From: CAMCXT01 sp040403315
GTDB lineage: Bacteria; Bacteroidota; Bacteroidia; M30B66
NCBI GenBank assembly: GCA_040403315.1
Contig: JBBAKX010000002.1
Coordinates: 186,001-250,000, forward strand
Length of the DNA: 64,000 nt
Reading direction: 5' to 3'
In this document: positions 28,374 through 37,492 of the stretch, piece by piece
Layout of the letters: every line of letters starts with the position of its first letter
Numbering within the stretch: the first letter of the stretch is position 1
Position numbers and translations under genes: made by a program
Notes under the pieces: model-generated
Seen by the model: only the letters and a program-made list of their open reading frames with translations
Told to the model about the DNA's origin: nothing
Databases searched by the model: none

Positions 28374-28638
28374 TCAGCTCATCGTTCATTATTTCTTTCA
28401 CATATGTCTAAAATTCACATCAAAATCCAGTCGTTTATCAATTGCAATTGAGTAGATTTTACATATCCAAAAACATTAAATCAACTTGAATGGCGAATGG
28501 TCAAAGTTGAATGCATTAATCCCAAAAGATGGTGCAGCGATTGTTAACCTGAAAATGTTGATACTAATCAATACTTCTAAAGACTTAAGCGTGCAAGTCG
28601 GCGTTATTTTGTAGTAAGTAATTTCCAACTCATTCTAT

Positions 28639-31575
28639 ATGCTGCGTCCGGGTTTAGTTCTCGTCCTTATTTTATCATCATTGCTCTTGGTTCGTCCAGC
28701 TGAGAACAAACCCACAAAATTGGATCAAGGTCCACCATTTGAAAACGCAGGCAAAGCTTGGGTTGATTCAATTATGAAGAAGCTCACCCCTGAACAAAAA
28801 ATGGGACAACTTTTCATGGTAGCGGCATATTCAAACAAAGACAAAGCCCATCAAGATGAGATATCGAAATTGATTAAAAATCAACAGGTTGGTGGACTAA
28901 TTTTCATGCAAGGTGGCCCTGTCAGACAAGCAAAGCTTACAAATTACTACCAAAAGATTTCTAATGTTCCGTTGATGATTTCGATCGATGGAGAATGGGG
29001 CCTTTCAATGAGATTGGATTCAACCCAGTCGTTTCCTAAACAAATGACACTGGGTGCCATCAAAAACGATCAGCTTATTTACACGATGGGGAAGGAAATT
29101 GCTCGCCAATGCAAGAGAATGGGAATCCATGTGAATTTTGCCCCCGTTGCGGACGTGAACAACAATCCATCAAATCCAGTCATCAACATGCGTTCGTTTG
29201 GAGAAAACAAATACAACGTAACAGCCAAGGCGATCGCATATATGAATGGACTTCAAGATGGAAATGTACTGGCGAACGCAAAGCACTTTCCTGGTCATGG
29301 CGATACCGACACCGATTCTCACAAAGCTTTGCCTTCGATCCTTCATTCAAAAGAAAGACTCGATTCACTTGAGCTTTATCCTTTCAGAGAAATGATTAAA
29401 AATGGCCTAGGTAGTATGATGGTTGCGCATTTGTTTGTTCCAGCATTAGACAATACCCCAAATATTCCAACCACCTTGTCGAAATTGGTTGTTCAAGAAT
29501 TGCTGAAGAATCAAATGAAGTTCAAAGGATTGGTCTTCACTGATGCAATGAACATGCAAGGTGTTGCTCAAGGAAACACTCCAGGGAAGGTTGAAATAAA
29601 AGCCCTCTTAGCAGGAAACGATGTGATGCTTTTTGCAGGAAATGTTCCTTTGGCAATTGCTGAAATGAAGAAAGCCGTTGAAAATGGTGAGATTTCTCAA
29701 GCAGAAATTGATTTGCGCTGCAGAAAAATACTAGAAGCCAAATACTGGTGTGGATTGAATAAAAAGCCCGAAGTGAAAATTGCAAATCTTTACGATGACC
29801 TTCATACGACTGAATCTGAATTGTTGCGCCGACAGCTTACTGAAGCTTCATTGTGTGTATTAGAAAACAAAAATATAATTCCTATTAAAGGTCTTGATAC
29901 ATTAAGAATTGCTAGTCTCGCTGTAGATGGCAACTTAAACAACGTTTTTCAAAAAACTCTCAATCAATATACATCCGTTAAAAATTTCACAGCCGATAAA
30001 GATCAGTTAACAGCACAACAATCGGCTTTGCTCTCAAAGCTAAAACCTTACAATTTGGTGATTGTCTCCATTCATAATCCCAAAAATACAATGGGTAAAG
30101 GAGCTGGGGTTAACAATAATGTAAGCACCTTTTTAACTGCACTAAAAAAGCAGTGTAGAGTTATCTTAACTGTAATGGCAAATCCTTACAACCTTGAAAA
30201 ACTATCAGATTCAGCAATTCCTCAAGGACTTATTCAAGCATTCGAAGACAATAAAAACAGCCAAGAATTAACTGCACAATTAATTTTTGGAGGCATAAAA
30301 GCCAATGGTACTTTGCCTGTTTCTGCAGGAAAATACAAATCTGGTCAAGGTTTGGAAATCGCAGACAATATCAGATTGAAATTCACCATTCCTGAAGAAC
30401 TTGGGATAAAAAGCGCGTCGCTTGCTAAAGTTGATTCTTTGGCACGTATGGCAATTAGACTCAAAGCTACTCCTGGTTGCCAAGTACTTATAGCGAAAGA
30501 AGGTAAAGTATTTTACAATAAAGCATTTGGCTTTCACACGTATGCACCAACTCAGCCAGTTGAAACTACAGATCTCTACGATATTGCTTCGATCACCAAA
30601 GTTGCATCATCGACCATTTCTATTATGAAGCTCGTTGATGAAGGCTTCATTGACGTTGACAAAAAAGTAGGAGATTATGTTCCATTCATGAACCAAACCA
30701 ACAAAGGTGAAATTCGTCTTCGTGATATTCTGGCACATCAAGCCGGACTTCCTGCCTGGATCCCATTTTTCAATAAAACGATCAGCTCGCCAACCAAAAA
30801 AAATAAGTATTACCAGACCGAAAAATCCGATTCTTTTCCGCATAAAGTGGCCGATGATATGTTTCTCAGAATAGATTACCCTGATACATTACTTGCTCAA
30901 ATTGCTGCTTGCGAGCTCGATAGAAAGCCTGAGTATAAATACAGCGATCTTGGTTATTACTTCTTCAAATACATCATCGAAAAACATACACACAAAAGAC
31001 TTGATGAATATGTTTCAAGTACATTCTACAATCAAATGGGATTGAGCAGAATCACTTACAATCCTCTTCAGAAGTTCGACAAGTCAGAAATATTACCCAC
31101 CGAAAATGATAAGTCGTTTAGAAAACAACTTGTTCATGGTTATGTGCATGATCAAGGCGCAGCAATGATGGACGGTGTTGGCGGTCATGCTGGATTATTT
31201 TCGAATGCCACCGACCTAGCTGCACTCATGCAAATGCTCCTCAATTATGGAGAATATGGTGGCAAAAGATACCTTTCTGAGGCAGTGATTAAAGAATTTA
31301 CACGTTGTCAGTTTTGTGAAAAGGATAATCGCCGTGGTTTAGGTTTCGATAAACCGCAAATGGATTATAGCAAAACCGGCCCAACCTGTAAATGTGTTTC
31401 CTCCTTAAGCTTCGGGCATACAGGCTTTACTGGCACTATTGCTTGGGTGGATCCAGACAAGAAGCTGATCTACGTTTTTCTTAGCAATCGTGTTTATCCA
31501 GATGCAGAAAACAAGAAAATTAATACGCTATCAACACGGGTAGAAATCCAAGAAGCGATTTACAATTTGCTTTAA
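28639..31575 (+). CDS. GH3 beta-N-acetylglucosaminidase fused to a beta-lactamase-like domain
   Basis: A 978-residue exported or membrane-anchored protein (hydrophobic N-terminus, residues ~5-18). The N-terminal GH3 domain carries the NagZ-type motif KHFPGHGDTDTDSH (215-228, with His228 as likely acid/base) and the nucleophile Asp302 in FTDAMNM. Residues ~400-580 resemble the GH3 C-terminal domain. Residues ~590-978 form a serine beta-lactamase/penicillin-binding fold with S651-I-T-K654 and a YSD motif in place of YxN. The pairing suggests peptidoglycan recycling or remodelling: trimming GlcNAc-anhydroMurNAc units with one domain and acting on peptides or esters with the other. It is monocistronic, with a shared terminator after it. 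Confidence 0.92.
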   Translation: MLRPGLVLVLILSSLLLVRPAENKPTKLDQGPPFENAGKAWVDSIMKKLTPEQKMGQLFMVAAYSNKDKAHQDEISKLIKNQQVGGLIFMQGGPVRQAKLTNYYQKISNVPLMISIDGEWGLSMRLDSTQSFPKQMTLGAIKNDQLIYTMGKEIARQCKRMGIHVNFAPVADVNNNPSNPVINMRSFGENKYNVTAKAIAYMNGLQDGNVLANAKHFPGHGDTDTDSHKALPSILHSKERLDSLELYPFREMIKNGLGSMMVAHLFVPALDNTPNIPTTLSKLVVQELLKNQMKFKGLVFTDAMNMQGVAQGNTPGKVEIKALLAGNDVMLFAGNVPLAIAEMKKAVENGEISQAEIDLRCRKILEAKYWCGLNKKPEVKIANLYDDLHTTESELLRRQLTEASLCVLENKNIIPIKGLDTLRIASLAVDGNLNNVFQKTLNQYTSVKNFTADKDQLTAQQSALLSKLKPYNLVIVSIHNPKNTMGKGAGVNNNVSTFLTALKKQCRVILTVMANPYNLEKLSDSAIPQGLIQAFEDNKNSQELTAQLIFGGIKANGTLPVSAGKYKSGQGLEIADNIRLKFTIPEELGIKSASLAKVDSLARMAIRLKATPGCQVLIAKEGKVFYNKAFGFHTYAPTQPVETTDLYDIASITKVASSTISIMKLVDEGFIDVDKKVGDYVPFMNQTNKGEIRLRDILAHQAGLPAWIPFFNKTISSPTKKNKYYQTEKSDSFPHKVADDMFLRIDYPDTLLAQIAACELDRKPEYKYSDLGYYFFKYIIEKHTHKRLDEYVSSTFYNQMGLSRITYNPLQKFDKSEILPTENDKSFRKQLVHGYVHDQGAAMMDGVGGHAGLFSNATDLAALMQMLLNYGEYGGKRYLSEAVIKEFTRCQFCEKDNRRGLGFDKPQMDYSKTGPTCKCVSSLSFGHTGFTGTIAWVDPDKKLIYVFLSNRVYPDAENKKINTLSTRVEIQEAIYNLL

Positions 31576-31595
31576 ACTGATAACTGAATTCAAAT

Positions 31596-31632
31596 AAAAA
31601 GGGCGATGAAAAATGTTTCACCGCCCTTTTTG
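31596..31632. terminator. Bidirectional terminator after the GH3 fusion gene
   Basis: GGGCG-A-TGAAA pairs with TTTCA-C-CGCCC around a short AATG loop, with A-runs before and T-runs after. It ends one base before the stop of the convergent gene at 31633 and so can serve both transcripts. Confidence 0.85.
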
Positions 31633-32013
31633 TTAATTTTTCTTGGCTTGTTTTTGTTGTGGAACCGCCGATTTAGTGCCTTTCAATTTAGGCGCTTGCT
31701 TCATGTTCTTTTTATCATTTGCTCGCTTATCAGGAGTTCTGTCCTTTTTTGATTTATTTACCGGACTCACGGTTGGCAATTCTGATTTTGCTGGAGCTTC
31801 AGCTTTTGCTTGAATGGGTTTTGTTGATTTTGCTGGCGCTACCTCTTTTTGGGGAGTAGCAGACTTCGCTGGTGCAGTGGATTTGGCAGGAGCTGCAGGC
31901 TTAGTCGATTGTTGAACTGCAGGTTTCGCAACTGTTGTTGCTTTAAACGTTTGTGCGTTAACGGTTGTTAGGCCCATAGATAGAGCAAAAACAGCGATGA
32001 GGATTTTTTTCAT
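31633..32013 (-). CDS. Small exported Lys/Ala/Pro-rich protein
   Basis: A 126-residue protein with a clear signal peptide (MKKILIAVFALSMGLTTVNAQ). The mature part is low complexity: repeated 'APAKSxxP' units (residues ~45-90), then a strongly basic Lys/Asn/Gln-rich end. It has no domain and is probably disordered in the periplasm or on the envelope. The frame opens ten codons earlier, but the ATG at 32013 begins the signal peptide. Its position after two envelope genes suggests one operon. Confidence 0.7.
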   Translation of the reverse strand: MKKILIAVFALSMGLTTVNAQTFKATTVAKPAVQQSTKPAAPAKSTAPAKSATPQKEVAPAKSTKPIQAKAEAPAKSELPTVSPVNKSKKDRTPDKRANDKKNMKQAPKLKGTKSAVPQQKQAKKN

Positions 32014-32062
32014 TGTTAAATTTGGTTTAAGGGCGAAACGCAATAATTGTGCAAATGTTATT

Positions 32063-32824
32063 TTATCGTCGCTTCTTGAATTTTACTTTTTTCTTTGATT
32101 TTTCTCCCGATTCTGGTTTCGGTCCGTTGAGTCTAAAGCAGATGCTCAATTGATAAGTCATCGACTGAATAGAGGTTTCATTCGTTAATCCCACTAAATT
32201 ATTGCCATTTAAAGCATAGCTGAAATCTTCTAAATCAATAGATGGATAACGCAAATACATGGCGGTAAACAAGAAACCAAAACTCCTATTTAAATTGTAA
32301 CGAACACCTAAACCTGCTGTATAGAAGAAGGGCCAAACCATTGGCTGATAAAATTCATCATCAACAGTGGCGAGAGAATCGTTGATTAAAACCCTCGGCA
32401 TAAGAAGCGAAGCCCCTCCTCCTACTCTTAAAAATGGACGAAGACTCGAGGAAACGGAATCCTGCCCAAATTCAAGCGGAAAAATATCAAAACACAATGG
32501 AACACTCAGCCATCTTAATCGAACCATAGTGCTAAAGTTTTCATTCTCTGCTGATGATGTGAATGCTGAATAAGTTAATGATGGACTGAAAAACAAACCG
32601 CTAGCTAGCAAACCACTGTATCCTAATGAAAAACTAGAAGCATTTCTTAAATCAGGCATCGATTCTTTTAACCAAATCCTATTGAAATTATAGGTTTGAA
32701 TTGTTCGATTCCATTCGGTTTGTTGAATCGATTGAATTCCTGCTGAGATGTCGAAATAATTCTGAGCCTTCGCTTTAACCGAGAAAACGACCAATAAAAG
32801 TATTAATGAAAAGTGCTTCTTCAT
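32063..32824 (-). CDS. Outer-membrane beta-barrel protein
   Basis: A 253-residue exported protein. The signal peptide ends near KAKAQ (residue 21). The rest alternates strands and turns as in small Bacteroidota porin-family barrels (YFDISAGIQSIQ, LFFSPSLTYSAF, FLRVGGGASLLMP, AGLGVRYNLNRSFGFLFTAMYLRYP). The C-terminal ~20 residues are Lys-rich, unlike the usual barrel end with a terminal aromatic. Its start overlaps the amine oxidase stop by 4 bp (ATGA), so the genes are translationally coupled. Confidence 0.8.
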   Translation of the reverse strand: MKKHFSLILLLVVFSVKAKAQNYFDISAGIQSIQQTEWNRTIQTYNFNRIWLKESMPDLRNASSFSLGYSGLLASGLFFSPSLTYSAFTSSAENENFSTMVRLRWLSVPLCFDIFPLEFGQDSVSSSLRPFLRVGGGASLLMPRVLINDSLATVDDEFYQPMVWPFFYTAGLGVRYNLNRSFGFLFTAMYLRYPSIDLEDFSYALNGNNLVGLTNETSIQSMTYQLSICFRLNGPKPESGEKSKKKVKFKKRR

Positions 32825-34209
32825 GATTCAAGAATTTCTTTACATGCCCGGTAACCGCTTTCCATTGCACCATGAACCGTTGCCAAATGTCCGTTATAAT
32901 TGGTGGCTTCACCGGCAAAGAATATTTTTCCATGTTCGGGTCTTGCAAGAATTTCCCTCTGACCAGTACTTTCAGGATTTGGGAATGAATATGCGCCTTT
33001 TATAAAAGGTTCGTCGGCCCAATTCTTCACCAAAACACCGATGCAATTAGCTGTAACCACTTCTTCAGGATACATCATTTGAAGCTCTGCTAAAATCGCA
33101 TCACGAACTTGAAGTTCAGATAGAATACTTAATGCATCAGCTTTTTCACCCATTACGAATGCAGTCAAAACATGCGCTGTTGTTGCCTTACCCAAAGTGC
33201 TCACCCAATATTCGGGAACTACAGTTCCTCCGATGATTGATCCCGTTTCAGGTTTCCAAAATGGAGCCGAAAATCGAAGAAGAATCTTCATGCCATTTCC
33301 CATTGATATATTTTGAATCGATGCCAATTTATCTGCCGGTAAGGCTGGCAATATTTCGATTGAACCTGATTGTAAAATCGTAATTGGAACTGTAACCAAA
33401 ACCCGATCAGCTGTATAGGTTTGGTTGTTTAAGGTAGTAATTGAAGCTTGATCACCACTCGCATCAATCCTATTAACCACTTGGTTCAGCACTACAGCTT
33501 CAATAGCTCCCGAAAATGCTTTTGCAAAAACGTCCCACACAGTTCCTTCTCTTAGGAAATAACCTTCAAGTCCAGAAGAATAACCTGCCTCCGCTTCCCT
33601 CAAAGCAAACATCCCCATACGATTCAACGATGTACCATACTCGTTGGCGATAATCGCATTGGCAATTTCCATAAAGCGATCCTCCACAGGAAAATCATTC
33701 AAGTATTGCAGAACCGACATATCTCCGCCAGGATAAGATCCAAAACTCTCATTAATCTGAAAAAGCGTTTGACCTGCACCTTGCAAATCTGAATTTTCAA
33801 GAATAAATTGTTCTGTTCGAATCTGATTTTCGAGCCAGTACAAATTATCTCCTTGTTCAGAAAGCAATCGCTCCGGAAATTGATAATTCACTAAATCGTA
33901 AAACAATGAGCGCTGCCCATGAATTTCCTCTGCCCCTAGTTCAAGTGGAATGCCGGCAAATGTTTCATTGGATAGAATCCTTCCGCCTACGCGGGATGAA
34001 GCTTCTAACACTTTTACATCAATACCTCGATTCTTCAACAATTGTGCAGCATAAATCCCCGAAGCACCAGCTCCTATAACAATCACGCTGCCTGTAAAAT
34101 CAGCATTTTCCAATAAATCAGTTTTTGTGCAAGAACTTAACAACGACGGAAAAATATATCCCGCAGGAAGGCCCAACAGTAGGTTTCTAAGTAATATGCG
34201 TCTGTCCAT
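32821..34209 (-). CDS. FAD-dependent amine oxidase, exported or lipoprotein-like
   Basis: A 462-residue flavin amine oxidase. The dinucleotide-binding motif IGAGASG (45-51) is followed by VLEASSRVGGRI and LELGAEEIHG. The C-terminal FFAGEATNYNGHLATVHGAM segment contacts FAD in the monoamine oxidase/polyamine oxidase family. The N-terminus has Arg residues, a hydrophobic stretch and LLSSC (Cys27), so it is probably a lipoprotein. It oxidises an amine to an imine/aldehyde with hydrogen peroxide release; the substrate is not predictable. It is the first gene of a three-gene envelope operon. Confidence 0.9.
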   Translation of the reverse strand: MDRRILLRNLLLGLPAGYIFPSLLSSCTKTDLLENADFTGSVIVIGAGASGIYAAQLLKNRGIDVKVLEASSRVGGRILSNETFAGIPLELGAEEIHGQRSLFYDLVNYQFPERLLSEQGDNLYWLENQIRTEQFILENSDLQGAGQTLFQINESFGSYPGGDMSVLQYLNDFPVEDRFMEIANAIIANEYGTSLNRMGMFALREAEAGYSSGLEGYFLREGTVWDVFAKAFSGAIEAVVLNQVVNRIDASGDQASITTLNNQTYTADRVLVTVPITILQSGSIEILPALPADKLASIQNISMGNGMKILLRFSAPFWKPETGSIIGGTVVPEYWVSTLGKATTAHVLTAFVMGEKADALSILSELQVRDAILAELQMMYPEEVVTANCIGVLVKNWADEPFIKGAYSFPNPESTGQREILARPEHGKIFFAGEATNYNGHLATVHGAMESGYRACKEILES

Positions 34210-34367
34210 AAGGTTTCTTGACGGGAAATTACCAAAACCTACAACTAAGATTTACTTTTTACCTCGAAAGTTATGAGCAATGGATCTTCCTTAAAACTGT
34301 TAATTCAGTGTTAAAAAAAAGCTATCATATATTATATGTATAGACAGCTCCTTCCACTGTGATTTGT

Positions 34368-34375
34368 TACCTTCG
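34368..34375 (+). promoter_or_regulatory. -7-like promoter element for gyrB
   Basis: TACCTTCG differs from TAnnTTTG at one position and lies 63 bp before the gyrB start, predicting a leader of about 60 nt. Confidence 0.45.
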
Positions 34376-34438
34376 CACGACATTTAAAACTCAACCCATC
34401 CGGGCACTTGTTTCCGGATAAGATTTCTTGTAGAGACT

Positions 34439-36409
34439 ATGTCAGACATTATGCTGGAAGAAGAAAACAATCAGAACAACTCATACGGTGCCGATAGTAT
34501 TCAAGTTCTTGAAGGACTCGAAGCTGTGCGTAAACGTCCATCCATGTACATCGGCGATACCGGTGCTAGAGGCTTACACCATCTCGTTTACGAGGTAGTT
34601 GATAATTCCATCGATGAGGCCCTCGCAGGCTATTGTAAAAACATCACAGTTCAAATCAACACCGACGATTCTATCACCGTGCAAGATGACGGCCGTGGTA
34701 TTCCTGTCGATATGCACCTCAAAGAGAAACGCTCTGCGCTTGAAGTGGTTATGACCGTACTTCATGCCGGTGGAAAGTTCGATAAAGATTCATACAAAAT
34801 TTCTGGAGGTCTTCACGGTGTTGGTGTAAGTTGCGTAAATGCACTTTCTACACAACTTATTGTAACTGTTCAACGCCAAGGAAAAGTTTACCAGCAAGAG
34901 TATTCTATCGGTAAGCCGCTTTACAGTGTAAAAGAAATTGGCACCAGCGATGGCACAGGAACCCGTGTACATTTTAAGCCGGATGATACAATCTTCACTA
35001 CAACCGTTTACAATTATCAAACGATTGCATCCCGTATGCGGGAACTTTCTTATCTGAACAAAGGCATTCGTATCACCCTTTCAGACGAGCGCGAATTGGA
35101 TGAAAACAACCAACCAATTAGTGAAGTTTTTTATTCTGAAGGTGGTTTGAGAGAATTCGTAGAATACCTCGATGCAGCTCGTGAAAAGTTGATCGATTAT
35201 CCGATCTACATGGAGGGAGAAAAACAAGGTATTCCTGTGGAAGTTGCTATGCTTTACAATAGCTCATTCAATGAAAACATCCATACCTACGTAAATAACA
35301 TCAATACCCACGAAGGCGGAACTCACCTAGCAGGTTTCAGAAGAGCACTTACCCGTACCTTGAAAAGCTACGCTGATAAAGAAGGTATGCTCTCCAAATT
35401 GAAATTCGAAATTTCTGGGGATGACTTCCGTGAAGGCCTTACTGGTGTTATTTCTGTTAAGGTTCAAGAACCACAGTTCGAAGGACAAACGAAAACCAAA
35501 CTCGGTAACAACGAAGTAATGGGTGCAGTTGATGTAGCTGTATCTGAAATGCTTAGCAATTACCTTGAAGAGCATCCCAAACAAGCAAAGCTTATTGTCG
35601 ATAAGGTAATCCTTGCTGCAACTGCTCGACATGCCGCGAAAAAAGCGCGCGAAATGGTGCAGCGCAAAAGCAGCCTTAGCTCAACTGGACTTCCAGGAAA
35701 ACTTGCCGACTGTTCCGAAACTGATCCTTCAAAATGCGAAATCTACCTTGTCGAGGGTGATTCCGCAGGTGGAACAGCAAAACAAGGTCGAAACCGAGCG
35801 TTCCAGGCAATTCTTCCTTTGAGAGGTAAAATCCTCAATGTTGAAAAAGCGATGATGCACAAGATCTTCGAAAATGAGGAGATCAAGAATATGTTTACCG
35901 CTTTGGGTGTGAGCATCGGTACTGAGGAAGATTCAAAAGCCCTCAACGTGACCAAAATTCGCTACCACAAAATCGTAATCATGACCGATGCCGACGTGGA
36001 TGGTAGCCACATCACCACACTTATCCTTACTTTCTTCTTCCGTTATATGAAGGAACTAGTTGAACTTGGATATGTGTACATCGCGACTCCTCCACTTTAC
36101 CTAGTAAAAAAAGGGAAAGACCAACGTTATGCTTGGAACGACACAGACCGTTTAGCAATCATTTCTGATATGTCGAAAGACGGCAAAGATTCTGGTATCA
36201 ACGTTCAACGATACAAGGGTCTTGGTGAGATGAATGCAGAACAATTGTGGAGCACTACAATGAATCCTGAATTCAGAACTTTAAGACGAGTTAGTATCGA
36301 TAGCGCTGCTGTAGCAGATCAAATATTCTCCATGCTTATGGGCGATGAAGTACCACCACGCCGCGAGTTCATTGAGAAAAATGCTAAATACGCTCGTATC
36401 GACGCATAA
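34439..36409 (+). CDS. gyrB: DNA gyrase subunit B
   Basis: A 656-residue ATPase subunit of the type II topoisomerase that introduces negative supercoils. The GHKL ATPase motifs are clear: EVVDNSIDEA, DDGRGIPVD and GGLHGVGVSCVNALS. The TOPRIM part has EGDSAGG and DADVDGSHI, and the end has QRYKGLGEMN. The length suits the short Gram-positive/Bacteroidota form without the enterobacterial insert. gyrA is not adjacent. Confidence 0.98.
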   Translation: MSDIMLEEENNQNNSYGADSIQVLEGLEAVRKRPSMYIGDTGARGLHHLVYEVVDNSIDEALAGYCKNITVQINTDDSITVQDDGRGIPVDMHLKEKRSALEVVMTVLHAGGKFDKDSYKISGGLHGVGVSCVNALSTQLIVTVQRQGKVYQQEYSIGKPLYSVKEIGTSDGTGTRVHFKPDDTIFTTTVYNYQTIASRMRELSYLNKGIRITLSDERELDENNQPISEVFYSEGGLREFVEYLDAAREKLIDYPIYMEGEKQGIPVEVAMLYNSSFNENIHTYVNNINTHEGGTHLAGFRRALTRTLKSYADKEGMLSKLKFEISGDDFREGLTGVISVKVQEPQFEGQTKTKLGNNEVMGAVDVAVSEMLSNYLEEHPKQAKLIVDKVILAATARHAAKKAREMVQRKSSLSSTGLPGKLADCSETDPSKCEIYLVEGDSAGGTAKQGRNRAFQAILPLRGKILNVEKAMMHKIFENEEIKNMFTALGVSIGTEEDSKALNVTKIRYHKIVIMTDADVDGSHITTLILTFFFRYMKELVELGYVYIATPPLYLVKKGKDQRYAWNDTDRLAIISDMSKDGKDSGINVQRYKGLGEMNAEQLWSTTMNPEFRTLRRVSIDSAAVADQIFSMLMGDEVPPRREFIEKNAKYARIDA

Positions 36410-36428
36410 TATCTTTAGATTTCTATTG

Positions 36429-36464
36429 AAAAATGCCGCTCAATTCAACTTGGGCGGCATTTTT
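36429..36464. terminator. Bidirectional terminator after gyrB
   Basis: AAAAATGCCGCTCAA pairs with TTGGGCGGCATTTTT (one bulged/mismatched base) around TTCAAC. The A-run and T-run make it usable from both strands; the convergent OmpA gene ends 27 bp further on. Confidence 0.88.
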
Positions 36465-36491
36465 CTTTCAATTTGGAACGAAGCAAATTAG

Positions 36492-37376
36492 CTATTTACT
36501 GAGAATCCGAATTTCAACCCTCCTGTTGGCCGTTTTTTCGCTTTCAGTATTTTCAGGGTAAACCAATGGAAACTTAGCTCCCATACCAACTGCTTTTAAT
36601 CGATTCGGTTCTATGCCATTTTTGATCAAGTAATTCATTACTGCAACGGCTCTGTCGTAAGACAATTGAATTTTTCCAGTAGCCATATTTGCTCCATCTA
36701 CAGTACCAACTGGACTACAACAAATATGACCTTGGATTTCGATTCTTAAACTGTCGCGCTTTTTCATAACATCCAAGAGAAACTTTAATTCATCGGTACT
36801 TTCAGGAAGAAACACATCACGACCTCCATAAAACTGAATGTTTTCAAGGCGGATAGTTGAATTACCATCCGATTTTCGATCGATCTGTTCCAACAAATCG
36901 TTGACTTTATTTTCCGGCTTTTTTCCAATAATTCTGGTCGCTTTGGATGAATCACTCGGAGCAAAATAAAGTTTCATAATTGTTACTCTGTTGGCCGCCA
37001 TGCCTGTTGCAGTTTCATTAGATTCTGGTGGATTAGATTCTCCTAATGCCTTCAAAGAAACCAAAGTTTGCGCTGATAGATTTTGTTTATCAAGCCATTG
37101 CCTCACTGAGGCTAAACGATCCTCAGCCAAATTCAAATTAAACAAATCACTCCCTCTGAAATCACAGAGGCCAATCAGCTGAATAGAATCTACAGGGTTT
37201 ACAAGAAGTACTGTTGCCGCACGTTTCATTTCATCTTCATCCAGAATACTTGAATTGGTTGAGAAATGAAAGGTGAAGACTTGTGTTTGCGATGATGCAA
37301 CCAATGTTGAAAGTAGAATTATCGAAAACACCAATAATATCTGCAGCTTAAAGATTTTTAGAATCCAATCTACCAT
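36492..37376 (-). CDS. Exported protein with tandem OmpA-like domains
   Basis: A 294-residue protein with an N-terminal signal/anchor (LQILLVFSIILLSTLVASS). Two OmpA-type modules follow. Residues ~35-150 (FHFSTNSSILDEDEM … DFRGSDLFNLNLAEDRLASVRQWL) form a degenerate first copy. Residues ~190-294 (IEIQGHICC … QLSYDRAVAVMNYLIKNGIEPNRLKAVGMG … NRRVEIRIL) form the second. It probably binds peptidoglycan in the periplasm. In the second copy the usual TD after GH is replaced by ICC, so binding may be altered. A GTG eight codons upstream is an alternative start to the ATG at 37376. Confidence 0.85.
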   Translation of the reverse strand: MVDWILKIFKLQILLVFSIILLSTLVASSQTQVFTFHFSTNSSILDEDEMKRAATVLLVNPVDSIQLIGLCDFRGSDLFNLNLAEDRLASVRQWLDKQNLSAQTLVSLKALGESNPPESNETATGMAANRVTIMKLYFAPSDSSKATRIIGKKPENKVNDLLEQIDRKSDGNSTIRLENIQFYGGRDVFLPESTDELKFLLDVMKKRDSLRIEIQGHICCSPVGTVDGANMATGKIQLSYDRAVAVMNYLIKNGIEPNRLKAVGMGAKFPLVYPENTESEKTANRRVEIRILSK

Positions 37377-37481
37377 AACAATCTTTTGATTTTTAAACAC
37401 ATTTATTGAAACGGAAAGGTTCGTGATTTATTCAGTTACAATCAAATTAATCCGAAAGTCGCTCACAAGTTTAATCCTACC

Positions 37482-37489
37482 TATCTTTG
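37482..37489 (+). promoter_or_regulatory. -7 promoter element abutting the methyltransferase start
   Basis: TATCTTTG matches TAnnTTTG exactly and lies 3 bp before the GTG at 37493. Transcription from it would start at or very near that GTG, implying a leaderless mRNA. Confidence 0.55.
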
Positions 37490-37492
37490 CCC

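Larger units (their letters stand above)
27421..28638. other. 1.2-kb gene-free region holding two copies of a structured repeat
   Basis: No convincing ORF, tRNA or rRNA is seen between pdhB and the GH3 gene, which are divergent. The stretch contains a CCCC-TACC-GGGG hairpin near 27575 and two same-orientation copies of a 148-bp element. The remainder is AT-rich, with A-runs typical of spacer DNA. A gene-free region of this size is out of line with the tight packing elsewhere and could encode small RNAs. Confidence 0.6.
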
